From contig CAMXCT020001380.1 of assembly GCA_947184155.2 (NCBI GenBank), positions 447,201-511,200 of the forward strand: a stretch of 64,000 nucleotides of DNA, written 5' to 3'. The notes under the pieces are model-generated. The model was given only the letters and a program-made list of their open reading frames with translations, did no database searches and was not told where the DNA came from. Every line of letters begins with the position of its first letter. Positions within the stretch are counted from its first letter, which is position 1. This document shows positions 26,101-39,394 of the stretch, in pieces. The DNA is from Cladocopium goreaui (taxonomy: Eukaryota > Sar > Dinophyceae > Suessiales > Symbiodiniaceae). Position numbers and translations under genes: made by a program.

Positions 26101-28577
26101 GTACCCCATGCTACCCCCACCTGCTGGACACTTTTGGGCATCGTCTTCACAGCTGTCTCCAGCACCGCTGCAACGTGCTCCAAAGTGTCGGACACGTTGA
26201 AGGCGCGTGTCTGGTGCTGACAGCACCTGGGCTGGGCGGCCACCATGGGGAACACATGAAAAAAAACACCATGGATTTCAGTGATTTCAGTGAGAAAATC
26301 TGCAAGACATTGGGGGGCATCTTCTTGCATTGTTTTTTTTGCAATAAAGGAACTTCCGACAGAGGAATACCCCCCTCATACTGCATCCAAAACCATTTCA
26401 GGGACTTTGGGCAGATATTTTTGATGGCTAGTGTCAATAGTAAATACATCATGTAAATACATGTAAATACCAGAAAAAAACATGTAAAAACATGTAAATA
26501 CATGTAAATACATGTAAAGATATATTTATATAATTATATATATAAATACTAGACATGCTTCAAATCACTCAACAAATCAATAACTTTCCAAAGGGGTCTC
26601 ATGCTTTGACCCGGCCAAAGCACAGGTACAAAAGGGGATGGCCATCCTCGGACTGGGACAAAAGTCTGAAGTCTCCCTGCCACTTCGGCAATCTACTTCC
26701 GGTCAGAACATCCTCGCTGGAAGTCTGGACAAAAAGCCCATGGGCCGAACAATGGCATCCCATGGCTATGTCCAAATTTTGTCAAAATTTGAGGATTTCT
26801 GACATCATCTTAAATCGCCCAACATCTGTTTCAGCAGAGACTTCATTTGGTTCGCTCTAAAAGACTTGTTGTTTACACGCCCACGCCTTCTCCGAACCCT
26901 GAAGAATCTTCGGGCTTTGGTCCTTGTACTGTTCTCGCCAGATCAAGGACTTCGCCAAAATCTCTGCCGCTGCACAAGGGTCTCCCTTCCGGCCGTTTAA
27001 GTACCTTCTCAACACCTGCGGCCGGCAAAGTTCCCAGGGTTTTCTCTAGGAAGTTTACCGTGCAACGAAAGAATGGTTTGGCTATGGCCATGCTTAGTCA
27101 CTTCACCTTCAAACCTGCATATGCAAAGCTGGGGAGAAAACATCTGCAATTCCAAACATTGGGGGTCGAAGCAAACCAATTCCTTGCACTTTAGGTACTC
27201 GTGAAAGACTGCTCCTGCCCTAAGATTGGGCTTCTGGGATGCACACATAGTTTCTTCCAACGGCATCCAACGGCGACTATGGGTTGAGTCGGTTGAGTTG
27301 CGTTCCCGAATTTTGATCCATCCCCTGACGGCCCTGACTCGAGCGCTCCAGCCCTTAGGAACCTCAGGAGTGCAAAAGCTACGCTGCCAATCGCTCAAGC
27401 CACCTACTGTCTCTTCAGCCATGCGCAGTACCTGGAAGGAGCACGGAGAGTCGCAGCGGTGCGGCATCATGCGGCATCACGTCCTGTCATTTTTGCCTCA
27501 AGTTTGAGCTGGGGTGCCTGGGAATTCTTGTTTTTTTTGTTTTCCCCAATCTTTCCCCCAAAAATAGATCACAAAGGTCTGACAGAGGCCCTTCCCCTTT
27601 ACCAAACCAAAAAGGTGGTGTCTGAAAATGTCAACAGAACGGAAGTTGGGGCCTCAGCAATCTGTGCATCATCTCTGAGGCAGCCTGCCTCCTGAGGCTT
27701 GGCCATGTTGAAATCTATGGATTTGCTGCATCAAGGGGGGATGAAGATCCATTTGACCAGCTATTGCTATGCATTATGATGCCATATCTTTTGAGGATGA
27801 ACATTTAGCTGTACCGGCTATGTGAACAGAAGGAAAAAATCAGGATTTTGACACAGCCACCCTCGGATCATCTTGTCATAGGGCTGGAATCGTTGCGGCG
27901 ACTTGGGTCCAGTAGAGCCATGGGATTGAACATGAACAAATGTGGGTGTTGCTCCAGTATGCCAAACTCGCCATTGGATTCGGAACAATGGTGATAAAAC
28001 CACAGGACGACGAGACTTTCCACAGTGGCACAGCAACGGCGACCACATCGATCACATCCCTTAAGTATTACGGTCAAGGCTTTGCCCAATTCCACTGGAT
28101 TTTCCAAAGTTTTTCCTGGTTTCTTTGGACACATTTAGGTTTGTCTGAAAATTGTGCAACACGAAACCCAAGTGTTAATTATAATTTTCCGTATTAACCT
28201 ATAATTATATATAATCATCATGTTCCGTCTTAAAATAGTGTACCCCCATCAATCCTATTAATTTCCTATAATTGGGGCTATATCAATCCCATTCAATGTC
28301 AACAATTACCCCTATCAATACTCTTAAATTTCTTTTTTTTTCAATGGCCATTTCAGGAACCTAAAGTGGAGGTACCTAACATAAGGTCTGTGTAAGGGCT
28401 ACGTAAGGGGATATATCCCCCAAATATGGCTTTATATGGTACAGTAGCTCCAGTTTAGGTGAAATGGCCATTGACAATTGGGGCTATACCCTATTTCAAG
28501 ACACAGCCATTTCCGCGGTCGTCCTGTGAGGTGACTTGTCTGTCCAGCTCCCGGTCACAGCAGCATGTGGAACCCAT
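23143..28577 (-). CDS. Unrecognised multi-exon gene with acylation-like N-terminus
   Basis: The start at 28577 reads MGSTCCCDRELDRQVTSQ: glycine at position 2 and cysteines 5-7 resemble an N-myristoyl/palmitoyl anchor (inference). Further coding stretches: about 28090-27880, 27450-27010 (a long open frame, AEETVGGLSDWQRSFCTPEV), 26770-26620, 26210-26070 (FNVSDTLEHVAAVLETAVKT), 25908-25760 (MDPRVVIGIAELLRQPYRDR), 25363-25307, 25271-25206, 25030-24830, 24640-24500, 24240-24080 (PGVFAVGACGRGALTNC, faintly like the end of an FAD-dependent oxidoreductase, not enough to name it), and a last exon 23242-23143 ending FLDQA and TGA. The two exons 25363-25307 and 25271-25206 are in frame across a 35-nt gap. 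Exon limits other than those given exactly are approximate, and the cluster could hold more than one gene. Confidence 0.6.
26440..26550. repeat. ACATGTAAAT tandem repeat
   Basis: Seven or so copies of ACATGTAAATAC/ACATGTAAAA, followed by a short TA run; intronic. Confidence 0.85.
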
Positions 28578-28756
28578 GGTTAAGCCAGAATCGCTCGGCA
28601 GAACGGCTGGCAAATGGCTGGTCAATGAGGTTGCTTTACTAGCAAAGATGTGAATTTTATTGAATTTGTGTGATGCAATCAAATGAAATTGCCGTGGTCT
28701 TGTCGGTCATTCGCGGATTTCCCATCAGTTGGTTCAAATGTTCAATTTCACCATGT

Positions 28757-31700
28757 TTAGTTGGAACCCATGTCCGGCGCAAAAGCTTTGCGAAATAGGT
28801 GGTTCGGTGCTGCAACGGCTGCTTCGCCGGCAATGGCTACAACAGCCGAAATGTGCGGCGGCCAAGTTTCCTCCTCCCCTGCAGACATGGATGCTGAATT
28901 GAAATGCTGGATTTCCAGGTGGGTCCCCAATTTCGGGGACAAACCTCATATTCATCGCTGATTCATCACTTATTCATCAGTTGCAATGCAACTGGTGTTT
29001 TTCTTTTCACCACGGAGATCTCCGTCTCCATTTCCCCCGGAGATGCCTCATCGGCCCATTCATATCGGATCTCGTCAAAGCCTCCAGGCCCCAGGCACCA
29101 CACAACGTCTGGACCAACGTCTGGAGGATTTAAGGGATGCATGAACCATATAAAAAAAAGATTGGTTGGTGGTTGGTATACCTACCCCTCTGACTATGAC
29201 TTCGCCACTTAGGATGATGACATTCCCAATATTAATGGATAAAACATGTTCCAAAAAACCAACCAAATGATATGCATGAATCACCATGAAACGGGTTGAA
29301 CCAGACTCCATCAACCAGTTGGGAGGTGACCAAGAAGTGTGGGCGCAAAGGATCCACAAATGCTGGTCATTTGTAGGATCCTAAACCGTCCATTTTTTTG
29401 GGGGGGGCTGTATGGTAGTTTTGAATACTTTCGAACCATCCCCATATCCCTCTTAGACTTGAGTGGTTCAGCCATCCCACAGATACAATTTTTCTGCCGC
29501 ATTGCGCAGAAAAGAGATCCTTCCATCTGCATATGGTCTTTGTCTGACACTGCTGAACCGTCCAAGAATCCACTGGGGTAGTGTTAGATCATCTGGCCAA
29601 ATACATTCACCATCCAGAAAATCGATTCACCATTCACAATATTCACATAAAAACCAACATTTCACCAACCATTTCACCTGAAACAGATGTTTTTTTAAAT
29701 GTTTTTTTTGCATGGTTCCCTGGTTCCCTCCATCCTAGCCATTCCCTCGTTGACGGGGCCTTCCGCTTTGTCCGGCAAGGAGAAATTCTTCAGCTCATGC
29801 GCCAGGACCCTGAAAAGTCCAACCATTGGATGATGAAATTTTAGGTCAATCAATGGCCCCAAAAAGAAATGGATGTTTTATATGGTAAAATATGGTAAAA
29901 TTATCTGGTAATTCCAACAGTTGGATTATGTTGGTCGTTTTCCACTATTTCAAGAGGAATGTACGGACTGTACTGTTCTGAATCTGTTCGTAGGTGCGAC
30001 CAATGCGACCAATGACCATATACATATCATTATCCACAAATGATCAGCTATTTGGGTTTGAACCATAGCATCAACATCAGAAGCCGAGAAAGAAAGGGAA
30101 CCAACTCTGTGGCCGCGGCTTGTCTGAGACCTCCATCTTGCTGGGAAAGTCAGCCTGATCGAATCTGAGAAAAGGTCCACTATGGTCCACTGGTGGTGGT
30201 GCAACCAGGACAAATTCCTTAGGGGCAGACATAGTGTTACACATAGAGATACACATAGAGCACGATCTAGGGCTACGACTCAGTTAAGACTCGTCCCTAT
30301 TGGGAGAGAAGGGATCCCAGCTCCGCACACATATCGGGATTTGGTCATCGGATTTGGTAATGTGTTCCGATTAAACAAAGTGCCATGAAGGCACAAGTAC
30401 AAAGGCTGAAGTACAGTACCGGGAGCTCAACCTTTTGTCAGAATCATCAATTTGTGAATTCAACAAGGGTGTGAAAACTTTTCTGGTTGAATCATCAACC
30501 ACCTCATGTATTCCCTCTGCACTCGCGTCATTCGATGGCAAGCTTGAGGGCGGCTCATGTGGAGCATGACCAAAGCGAAGAGAAACACTGGTAGGTAATG
30601 ATTTCTTTGTATTTACTCAGTAAGCCCGGAGGCTGATGGCCAGGATGTTTAGCGGTTAGCGACTGAAAGGCCCACTTCGGGAGGTAGCAGCCTCCACTAG
30701 ATGATGTATATACATTGATATGATTGAAATAAGGCGGCGCACTTTCCACCCGAGCGTGTGATGGCATCTTTAAAAGTGTCTGTTAGCCAATTCATTTTTG
30801 GTCCACCCACCCTTCTTGTTGGGAATGTTCTGGGAGAAGCAATTGTGGATCTCTAATTTGTTGTCGATGGATGTCGATGGTATCTGATAAAACAGTACCT
30901 AGGTATACCGCTTGGCGTTGACGTGACACTCTTGAGCCGTCCTGATATTTGATTCTTGATGTCTTTTGATTGGAGGTGAGATTGATACATTCATTTTATC
31001 ACTGGTTGGTGGTTTCAACCCCTCTGAAAAATATTAGCCAGTTGGAATGATTATTCCCAATATATATGGAAAAAATGTTCCAAACCACCAATCAGATCAT
31101 TTTTTATAGGTTAATTGAGTTCATGTTGAATTCAGGTGAGATTAATGATGGAAAGCCACTTTGCGAGGACAATTCCAATTCTGGATGCAACAGCGACGAA
31201 TATCTCAAAACCTGGGTCAGACCTGGGCAACCATTCCTCGGGTGGTTCATAAAACTTCAGAACACCCAAAACAATCCAAAGCCAAGTGTTTTACTGGTTG
31301 GTGGTTTCAACCTACCCCTCTGAAAAATATGAGTTGGTCAGTTGGGATGATGACATTCCCAACTGAATGGAAAGTTATTTAAAAATCCATGGTTCCAGTC
31401 ACCACCAACCAGACCATGTTGAACGACCAATCATTGGTCGATTTTCAAGATCCGTGGCCCCGCCCCTTGGAATCCCATGCCCGACCTCGGGAGGCTCCTT
31501 CAAATCATCTACCGGTGGTTCTTCACCTGCAGCCTGGAAATTTCATGGATTGGGGTAGCCAATGGAGCCACCACAAACTGGGTACGTGTACTATTGAACC
31601 ATTCGAAGCATCCAATTCTTGGGCGAAGCATTTTGAACCATAACAACATGAACTGCAAGCGTGCTGAGGAGTACGTTGAACATAGTCTGTCAGGAGTTTC

Positions 31701-34700
31701 AACATACGATAAAACCAATTTCTAAACCGCCAGAAACCATCGAATCAACCAACCATAGTGGGGGTCATCATTTCAGCATCATTGCATTCAAAGCATGGCT
31801 TTTTTGCTGTGCCTCGGCACTGCTTCGTCTGCGCTCCAGCTGTTCTTTGGCAGCCTCATAATCAGACCTGACAGCAACCCACAGGATCCAACGGTTACCC
31901 TCTGGTAAACTAACATAGCTATGGAAAATCACCATTTATAGTGGATTTTCCCATTTAACATGGTGGTTTTCCATGGCTATGTTAGTTTACCAACGGTTAA
32001 CATCGGAGATTTTTCAATACCACGAAGATGATCCATGTTCAATGGGAAGATGATCTCCAAATAGGGGGTTTCCACGGTCATGTTCGACCCATGTTCTCCC
32101 GTTGCCAGGTTAGCTCACTCTGGAGGTTGAGCAGTTTAGCCATTTGACCTGTCTCTGTTTAGCCAGCCTCGTCCTCTGTTTCACCCAATCTCTGAAGTCT
32201 TCGTCCGGCTTCCCAAAGAGGACAACGGCAATCTGCGTCAGGAGTCATGGCACTGGGCAGTCTGAAAAGGCAGGAAATGCCAAGGGAAATTCAAAAAAAA
32301 CTGACAAACACTGATATTAATATTCATATGGGTGTGTCTAAACATATTTAACATATTAGCAAGGTATACCCGCGGGTAGCATTTTTTTCATGGTGGAAAT
32401 GATGATTTTAATCGTGAATTTAGAGGTACCGTGTTTTCAAACGAATCCCATGAATGCAGATTCACCTACATTCATGCAGACATGGGTGAACAGATTTCTT
32501 TTTTGATACTGATACCGCATGTCTTTTTTGAAATAATCATTAATGTCACTATAAACGATGCAAGTTGGGATGTCGAATTTTTGACCGCATGCCCAGGTGC
32601 TGGTGCATTGAAGTAATTAGCTGGTGTTTCTGGATGTTCACTCCTCCAAAGATGGTCCTATAGATATTGATCCATCATGTCACCATGTCTTTTTAATTGT
32701 TTCAATAAACTGGACTTCCAATCTTGGGGTTGAAACATCAGCTGAAATGGTGGTTCTTGGATGTAGTGAATGTAGTGGTTTCGCTTCCTAACTTCCCATC
32801 TTTGTTGCGGCCAACAATTAAGAGGCCACAACCAATCTTTTGTTTGTATGATACAAATATATTATCGAATAGGGTACTGCCAAAGTTGATGGTTGATGAT
32901 CCTTTTCCATATTAACATTTGCCATAATTTGGGTGCATACCCATTTCAGTCGTACCCAATTCCTCAAATATCTGAAATATACAAGTAATCATTATAGCTA
33001 CATTCTCATAGCCCTAAAAAAGATTGAAACATGGGTGGTCAAAACCCTGTAAATGTGGCGAAATGAAAGTAGCTGGGATGGACATGGATGTCCATTGTGT
33101 TCATTCATGTCCATCCCCAAAAATTGTATTCATAGGCATTGATCCATAGTCCGATTCCCCTTTCATATTAACCATCACCTCTCAATGGGTCCACATATGC
33201 GGATTTATTCCCTATACTAAACATCACTAAACTATGGCTTTTGAGGGGGGTTTAGTAATGTTTCGTAGGGAAACCATATTGGATTCGCCATTGCTTCCCA
33301 GGGATTCGTCACCTTCTTGGCCGTCGGGAAGTTTTTCAGAAGACTCCGCCTCTCGGCCTGACGCCATCGGGGTGAAGGGGCTTTCTGGGAAGGTCGAAAC
33401 ATCGGCCATCAAAAACGGTGATTTCATCATCAGAATATGTTGATTTACCCTCTGGTAATTTAACATAGCTATTGAAAATGGCATGTTTTAATGGGAAAAT
33501 CAACTATAAATGGCCATTTTCAATAGCTATGTTAAATTACTAGAGGGTAATAGTCAAACATTGATTTCAAAGTGGTATAGAAAAATGTATAAAAATGTGA
33601 TTTACTCTGAAATCCACATCAAAAAAATCATCGTATCAAACATTGACTTAATATCATTTAATATCCACCAATGCGACTTGTCCCTCTCCCCAACGAACAA
33701 CTCGACCCGTTGGACACGCCGCTCATCCCAAGAAGAAAGTCCGCAACTCATGGCAAGGTCAGTGGTATGGTACATCCAAATAGAAGGGAATAACATGTAA
33801 TGGATACCACAATGGTAAATAACGGATGTAATCTATGTAGAATTTAAGTAGATATTTTTGTGGCTTTCCCGTTCCAGTGTGTTTCTCCATAGAACTCTGT
33901 GACAAAAAGACAGTCACTTGGGACCATCATAATTGAACGATCCGAATGGTCGAAAAAGGCTGGCGGAATTTTGATTGTCCCAGGATAAAAAAAGACAGTC
34001 CTAGTTCCAAATATGTCCAAATATATTCCAAGAGATCAATGTCCACTTCCATCTTGAACTTTGACCTTTGGAAGTGTGGCTGCTTGGGAATTACTATTGA
34101 AGATGAAAGGACAATTGCGCAGATCGTTTTGCAAACTTCACATGCCCAGTGCAGGGCTTGTTCAGGGCTGCAGGGGTTCGAACCTGCACTGGAATGATGG
34201 TATTGAGTCCAGCCGCATGCCACGATTGCGTTGGCATCAATGTCGATTTGGTGGTTTCAGTTTCAACCCATCCTGGATATGTATATATTATCTCTTATTG
34301 TATATATATATATATATACTTATATATATATATATTCAATGTATAATACAAATATGTGCATATGAGAGTCAAACGCGATAATGATTGTAGATCGCTATGG
34401 AACTAACATTTTTAACTAGATCTTTGAAACCACCAGTTTCAGTGATGGCCCAGGACCAAGAGGACTACACATTGGCAGTCCCTGATTCGTCTCCGTGAGG
34501 TGCTTGTCCGCTCTTACCAAGTGGCGATTGTAGCCCTGTGAACAGTAAGTCCCATAAGTGGCTTATCTATGCTTATCCCATATATAGATGGGTTATAACT
34601 CACCAGTTACTAACTGGGAGGATCCTCTGAACTGTTGACACTACAAAAAGTATCAGCCGCCATGAGCTCTGGAATCTGCTTCGAAGCCCAGTCGCGCACT

Positions 34701-36321
34701 ATCGCCAAGGCATCCTCAAAAAAAGTTGGAGGCTGCCATGATCATTGCGTGAGGACAAACTTGTGGAAACATCGCAGTTTCCATCTTGATCGCCTTGATT
34801 CCTGAATATCTATGGATACAGTATCTATGGATATCTATGGACATCTGGGCTTGGGTGCTACAAATTGCTATGGCAGTTTGCAACCCTTGGGCCTCCTCTG
34901 AAAGGGGCGTCCGTTGTGCGCGTGCTGGTGTCGGTCTTGTCACGCTACCTGACAGGCAGTCCGATATCGGGATCTGCCAAGGGTGAGACAAGTATGATCA
35001 TGCTGTCGTGTGGGTAAAACAATAATAAACCACCCATTTGGGAATGGTTTATACCGCCTATAAATATGGTGATTTGGGGATGGTTAGTTTTTCTATACCC
35101 ACATTACTTCTTTTAAAAGGACGTAAAAATTGCTCTGTGTTCTCTGATAAGCATCATTTACATCACGATGACTCTGGTCACTGTGGTCCCAGCACACTCA
35201 GTAAGCTCTGAAGTGCACCCTCAGTCCCTTCCCATGTTGCCATGTTACGCTATATATGCATACATATGCATACATTACATCCCAAACATCTGCACTCATA
35301 GAGAACCTCGACTCCAAACACTTTCCCAGGGAACATGGACTTGTGACAGCACGGCTTCTTGCAGTTGGGAAGCGGGCCGCAAACGGCGTTGCCTAGAGCA
35401 TGGCTGAGATTTTGGGGTGCAGTTCCGCTAAGTTCATGTGGGTTCCATTTCACCATAGTTGTAGGGGTTATATCCCAACTTAAGGAAGTTATTACCATAG
35501 TTATTACCATAGTTATTACCATAGTTATAGAAGTTATTACCATAGCTACACCATAGTTACACCCATTATTCCCAGGCCCCATGGTCAGCAAAGGCACCTC
35601 TCGGTAGCGTGACACGGGCGAGGCATGTGACGCAGGCGGCTCTGACTCTTCTTTGGCCTACCAGGTTCGCAGGTGGGACGACGAGTGGATCACCAAATGA
35701 TGTTGGGTTTCAAACCAATGATAAGGGGCATGATAATAATCCCTTCATCCTAATCTTATATAAACACTCCCTAGAAACCATGGTTTAGTAGGGAATTTCC
35801 ACATAATTGGTACCATTTATATTGGCTATCCCGCCACCAGTGCGTACCGTTCCCACCGGCCACTTAAATCATGTGAACTCGGCTCTGGCACCATTTCGGA
35901 TGGAAAAACATCAGTTTCTTTGGCTCACCAAACCCATCCATAGCCATAACGGGGGCCAACCTGCAACCACTGCCTGTCCTCACTGTCACCTGCAGGGCAT
36001 TTCTCAATGGGCAGTCGATTTCTTTTTGGTTTGTTTCATGAAAGACATTGAGGGGCAGAACTTTCAAAGGTTCTCCGGTTTTTGAAGTCATTTGAAGTTG
36101 ACTTGGTCAATTTTTGCGCGTTCGTCTGCAGAGAGAGCATGCAGTGTCAACACCACGCCTAGTTTAGGCTCGTGGAATGAACATGTCTTGTCGTTGGTCA
36201 GGCTTCCAGTACTTTGTCCTGCGCAGATGACTAAACTGTCTGCTGCGAAACACAATCCAAGCGACAACCCCGTTTTTGATGCTGGAGGTAAACTGTTCGT
36301 TAAATTTAATGCCATGCACAA
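28757..36321 (-). CDS. Unrecognised multi-exon gene (possibly two genes)
   Basis: The last exon (about 28905-28757) ends KAFAPDMGSN and TAA, 180 bp 5' of the next gene's ATG. Coding stretches upstream: 29108-29010 (WCLGPGGFDEIRYEWADEAS), 29372-29290 (DPLRPHFLVTSQLVDGVWFN), 29575-29500, 29817-29740 (VLAHELKNFSLPDKAEGPVN), 30165-30095, 31550-31435 (EEPPVDDLKEPPEVGHG), 31866-31800 (charged, coiled-coil-like DYEAAKEQLERRRSSAEAQQ), 32247-32135 (IAVVLFGKPDEDFRDWVKQR), 33400-33290 (serine/glutamate-rich), 33765-33680, 34550-34475, 34735-34665 (DALAIVRDWASKQIPELMAA), 34965-34880, 35672-35595, 35990-35900, and 36321-36095. The last has a phrase like a WD repeat (LGLCFAADSLVICAGQSTGS) but one phrase is weak evidence. 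Many fragments start after AG and end at GT, GC or GA. No family is recognised; the 5' end is a guess. Confidence 0.5.
31898..31997. mobile_element. Introner-like palindromic MITE, copy E
   Basis: 100 bp with intact left terminus and right end TTACCAACGGTTA. Interestingly CCAACGGTTA occurs both before the left end and at the right end. It lies only about 31 bp from the acceptor of the exon at 31866. Confidence 0.85.
33448..33547. mobile_element. Introner-like palindromic MITE, copy F
   Basis: 100 bp, termini CCCTCTGGTAATTTAACATA and TATGTTAAATTACTAGAGGG, TA on both sides, intronic. The left-arm variant GTAATTTAAC is mirrored in the right arm, so the two arms have changed together or stem from a subfamily. 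Confidence 0.85.
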
Positions 36322-36325
36322 ATTA

Positions 36326-36460
36326 GGGTCGTCCCCGATCGATTGTGAGGATCACAAATGGGGTATCGGTATAGGGTCGTCCCCTATCAGTTGTGAGGAT
36401 TTCAGCACTACCGGAGGTATCACAAATGGGGTATCGGTATAGGGTCGTCCCCTATCGGTT
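36326..36460. repeat. 68-bp tandem repeat
   Basis: CACAAATGGGGTATCGGTAT plus AGGGTCGTCCCCTATC occurs at 36353-36389 and 36421-36456, with a partial unit before. It sits between two gene models. Confidence 0.85.
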
Positions 36461-36537
36461 ATGAAGGTTTTGTGCAAGCTCAGAAAGGCCAAGGCGAAGC
36501 AAAACTAAATTAGTATTACAATAATTTTGTTGGCTAC

Positions 36538-39240
36538 TCATATGTTGGTATGCTGTAGACCCGATAGTGCTCCTGACTCTTCAAGTGGTAGGCGCTCACT
36601 TCGCAACTTCGCCGGCTTCATCTCAAAGGGTGGAGCGAAGGACATCTCTGAGGTATCTTGATGGCCATCGTCATGAACACCTGTGACGAATTGAGTTTGC
36701 CGCAAGTCCTGCTCATACTTGAAGTCATTCAAGTAGCATGAAATGACATGTTTCTGATGTTTCTGCCCATGTGGCTCCACAACCAAACTTGCATTTTGAT
36801 ATATGTGGATCCTTTTTGAACATTTCTTGTTGTGTCTTGTGGCACGATGTGTCTTGCCGTTCTAGTTTGGTGGGCCGCTGATGATAGGCCTACTTCAACT
36901 TCTCGCTCCGACACAAGCTCGGCTCCAACGCGACAAAGACCTGGGACGGTCAAAGGAGACGATGGATACATGAAAAAACTTCTGATCTTGCATGGTGAGC
37001 ATAGCAAGATAATGTAACATGATGTAAAATAATGTAAACATATGTAAACTTATGTAAAATGATGTAAACTGATGTAAAATGATGTAAAATAATGTAAAAT
37101 AATGTAAAATAATGTAAAACTATGTAAACTAATGTAACATGATGTAAAATGTTGTAAAATAATGTGAACTCATGTAAAATAATGTAAATGTAATGTAAAA
37201 TGATGTAAAATGATGTAAATGCTCAATTTCATGTAACATGATGTAAAATGGTCACCTACACTTGCAATTTTTCAAGGGGAAACCATCTTCCAGAAACAGT
37301 TTTGAATGTACAGGGGCAGATTTTCAATGGGGGTACCAGTCATCCAAGAGTGGTTCGGAGACCTGGTCTCCATCCCAAAGTTGAACAGAAGACGGCAAGG
37401 GACAAGGGATTATCACGAAGCAAGGCATCAGTTTTTCCATATTTTCCATCCAGTTGACATTAAGAAATAATAGAAATATGAAACAAGTGCAATTTTAGGT
37501 ATGCCGCCCCATTTTTCAGATACCCTCCAGTAATCAAATTTGATAGGGGATTTTGCCGCCATGTTTGATATCCCCAGGCTACACCCATTGTGCTGTGTGT
37601 GGTCACAAAGTCACGGCACTGGCGCTTCTTCTCCAGTTCTGCCGCATGGAGCAGCGGCGCGGCGGAAGGTCAGGCCTGCCGAGCCGTGGCCCCGTGGCCC
37701 CGTGGCCCTCCCCCCTTCGGTACAGCTGGGAAATCCCCTATAGAAATGGAGGAAGCAGATCAGAAACTGGTGGAAGATGGTGGAACTCAAGACTTGTTGC
37801 ATCCCCTGTTTCTTGGCTGATGTCTCCATCTACCAGCCACCAAGCACAAAAAACTCAACCATTTCCAAGCATGTCGGCACAAATAAGTCACGCTCTGCCT
37901 GTTCCATCCACTGGGTCTGATCATGGGGGATGCCATTTTCACGGCAAAAACTGAGGAACACCATGATAACATTCCCATTTTCATAGCAACTGGGGCAACA
38001 AAAATCTGTTCTCACCTGGATTGCTCAGGACCTGGCCAAAGTTCTTCCATCTCTGGTAGTCGCTGTGCCGACGCCTGGGAGCTGGGAACAGGCCGCGCTT
38101 CCAGGAGCAAGCTGTTGGTCCTGACAATCGACATCCAAAATCATCACAATGGATCAATCTGATTCATGCTTCACCACAGTATAGCAACTCAGAAAAAAAT
38201 ATCGCTTCTAGTAATTTCGAGTGATTTACCATTCTTCTCGGATTGGATTCTAGTCCTACTTTTGGGGGTTGCTGACCACATCTGACCACCAAGTCCCGAA
38301 ATCGTCCTCCGGCTCTCGACTTCAGGCGGTGGGTCGCAGCGGACAGCACGGGGGACCATGGCAGTCATCAAGAGCCGCCCGAAGTCCGCCATGGCGCCGG
38401 GGGTGACCGGTGATGGCTGGAGGATCACCACATGGGTGGGCGATTTCATGGGATTTAGCCGGATTTCATGGGGATAATATGGTGATTTAACCATCAAAAA
38501 TGGTGGTATACTGGGGATATATTTGGATAAAGGGGACTTGTAATTGAACTTGTGGGGATTTTCCTTCTGATAATCAAAAGTGCCTGGCTACTGGTTAACT
38601 TTGCAGGAAACTCTGTTTTTGTTGTTTTTCAAATTTTTAATTCATAAATTCATAAATCATGAACTACAGCTCCAGTTTTGATTTTGACGGGGATTTGATG
38701 GGGCGTTAGGCCCGTAAGGCACCCAACTCCTGTCAGCACCGATGGATGCCTTGGGGTTTGGTCCAACTTTCTGTCCACTTTCTGATTCTGGACGACATCA
38801 ACCTATTTTAAAAAAAAACACCAATGGGAGCTAATCATCTGTTGTATATCCCGAATCCCATCCAAACAAACCCAAACAAATGACTACGGTTTGTGGTTCA
38901 AAAATAGAAAGGATGTTGATGTACCAAAATTGACCCAATCTTTGGGTCGTTTCTTGACGCTTGGTGTAAACTCTTTGGGCACCGTGTAAAAAAAATCTAG
39001 CCAAACCCAGTCTGCGGTTCACGCCTCAACCAAGTTTCGGCGCACGGAACTGTGGATGAGACCTTGACGCAAAGCACACAAAAACCGTTCTTCTTTGGCC
39101 AGGCCCCACACAGCGTCTTGATGTTTGTACGAAACTAGAGATGAAATCAGATTGAATGCGTAATTTGGACCGGTGTTTAAGAACGACAAATGAGTAGTGT
39201 ACAGTGAAGGGACACCTTGATGATCATCAATAAAGTGCAA
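36538..39240 (-). CDS. Unrecognised multi-exon gene
   Basis: A frame at about 36740-36538 (SEMSFAPPFEMKPAKLRSER, then LPLEESGALSGLQHTNI and TGA) looks like a final exon. Upstream coding-like stretches lie at about 36990-36800 (RVGAELVSEREVEVGLSSAA), 37440-37335 (LWDGDQVSEPLLDDWYPH), 37690-37600, 38118-38025 (PRRRHSDYQRWKNFGQVLSN with a clean GTGAGA donor), 38410-38260 (PGAMADFGRLLMTAMVPRAV) and 39135-39019 (HQDAVWGLAKEERFLCALRQ). The exon at 39019 may itself end in TGA or at a GC donor, so the 5' gene limit is open. No domain is recognised. The TA-rich block starting near 39.4 kb lies upstream. Confidence 0.45.
37008..37250. repeat. ATGTAAAATG tandem repeat
   Basis: About twenty imperfect copies of a 10-11 bp unit (ATGTAAAATGA/ATGTAAACT), in a gap between minus-strand exons. 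Confidence 0.9.
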
Positions 39241-39394
39241 TTCGTGTGGTCTAGATTATGTTTTGCGTTTGTGATTGCAGAATCTAGGGAAAATATCAAG
39301 CGTTTGAATTTTCAAAAATCAATTTTCCTCGGCCTGGAGAAAACAAACACGTATTCAACGCATTCTCTTACACATGCGGAGACCCAAAATCATG

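Noticed and set aside
30182-30388. Plus-strand frame rich in Arg/Thr
   Set aside because: No splice or family support; lies in a minus-strand intron.
34160-34195. tRNA-like T-arm (GGGGTTCGAACC)
   Set aside because: No acceptor stem, D-arm or anticodon arm at the right distance upstream; the phrase alone recurs by chance (also near 1241).
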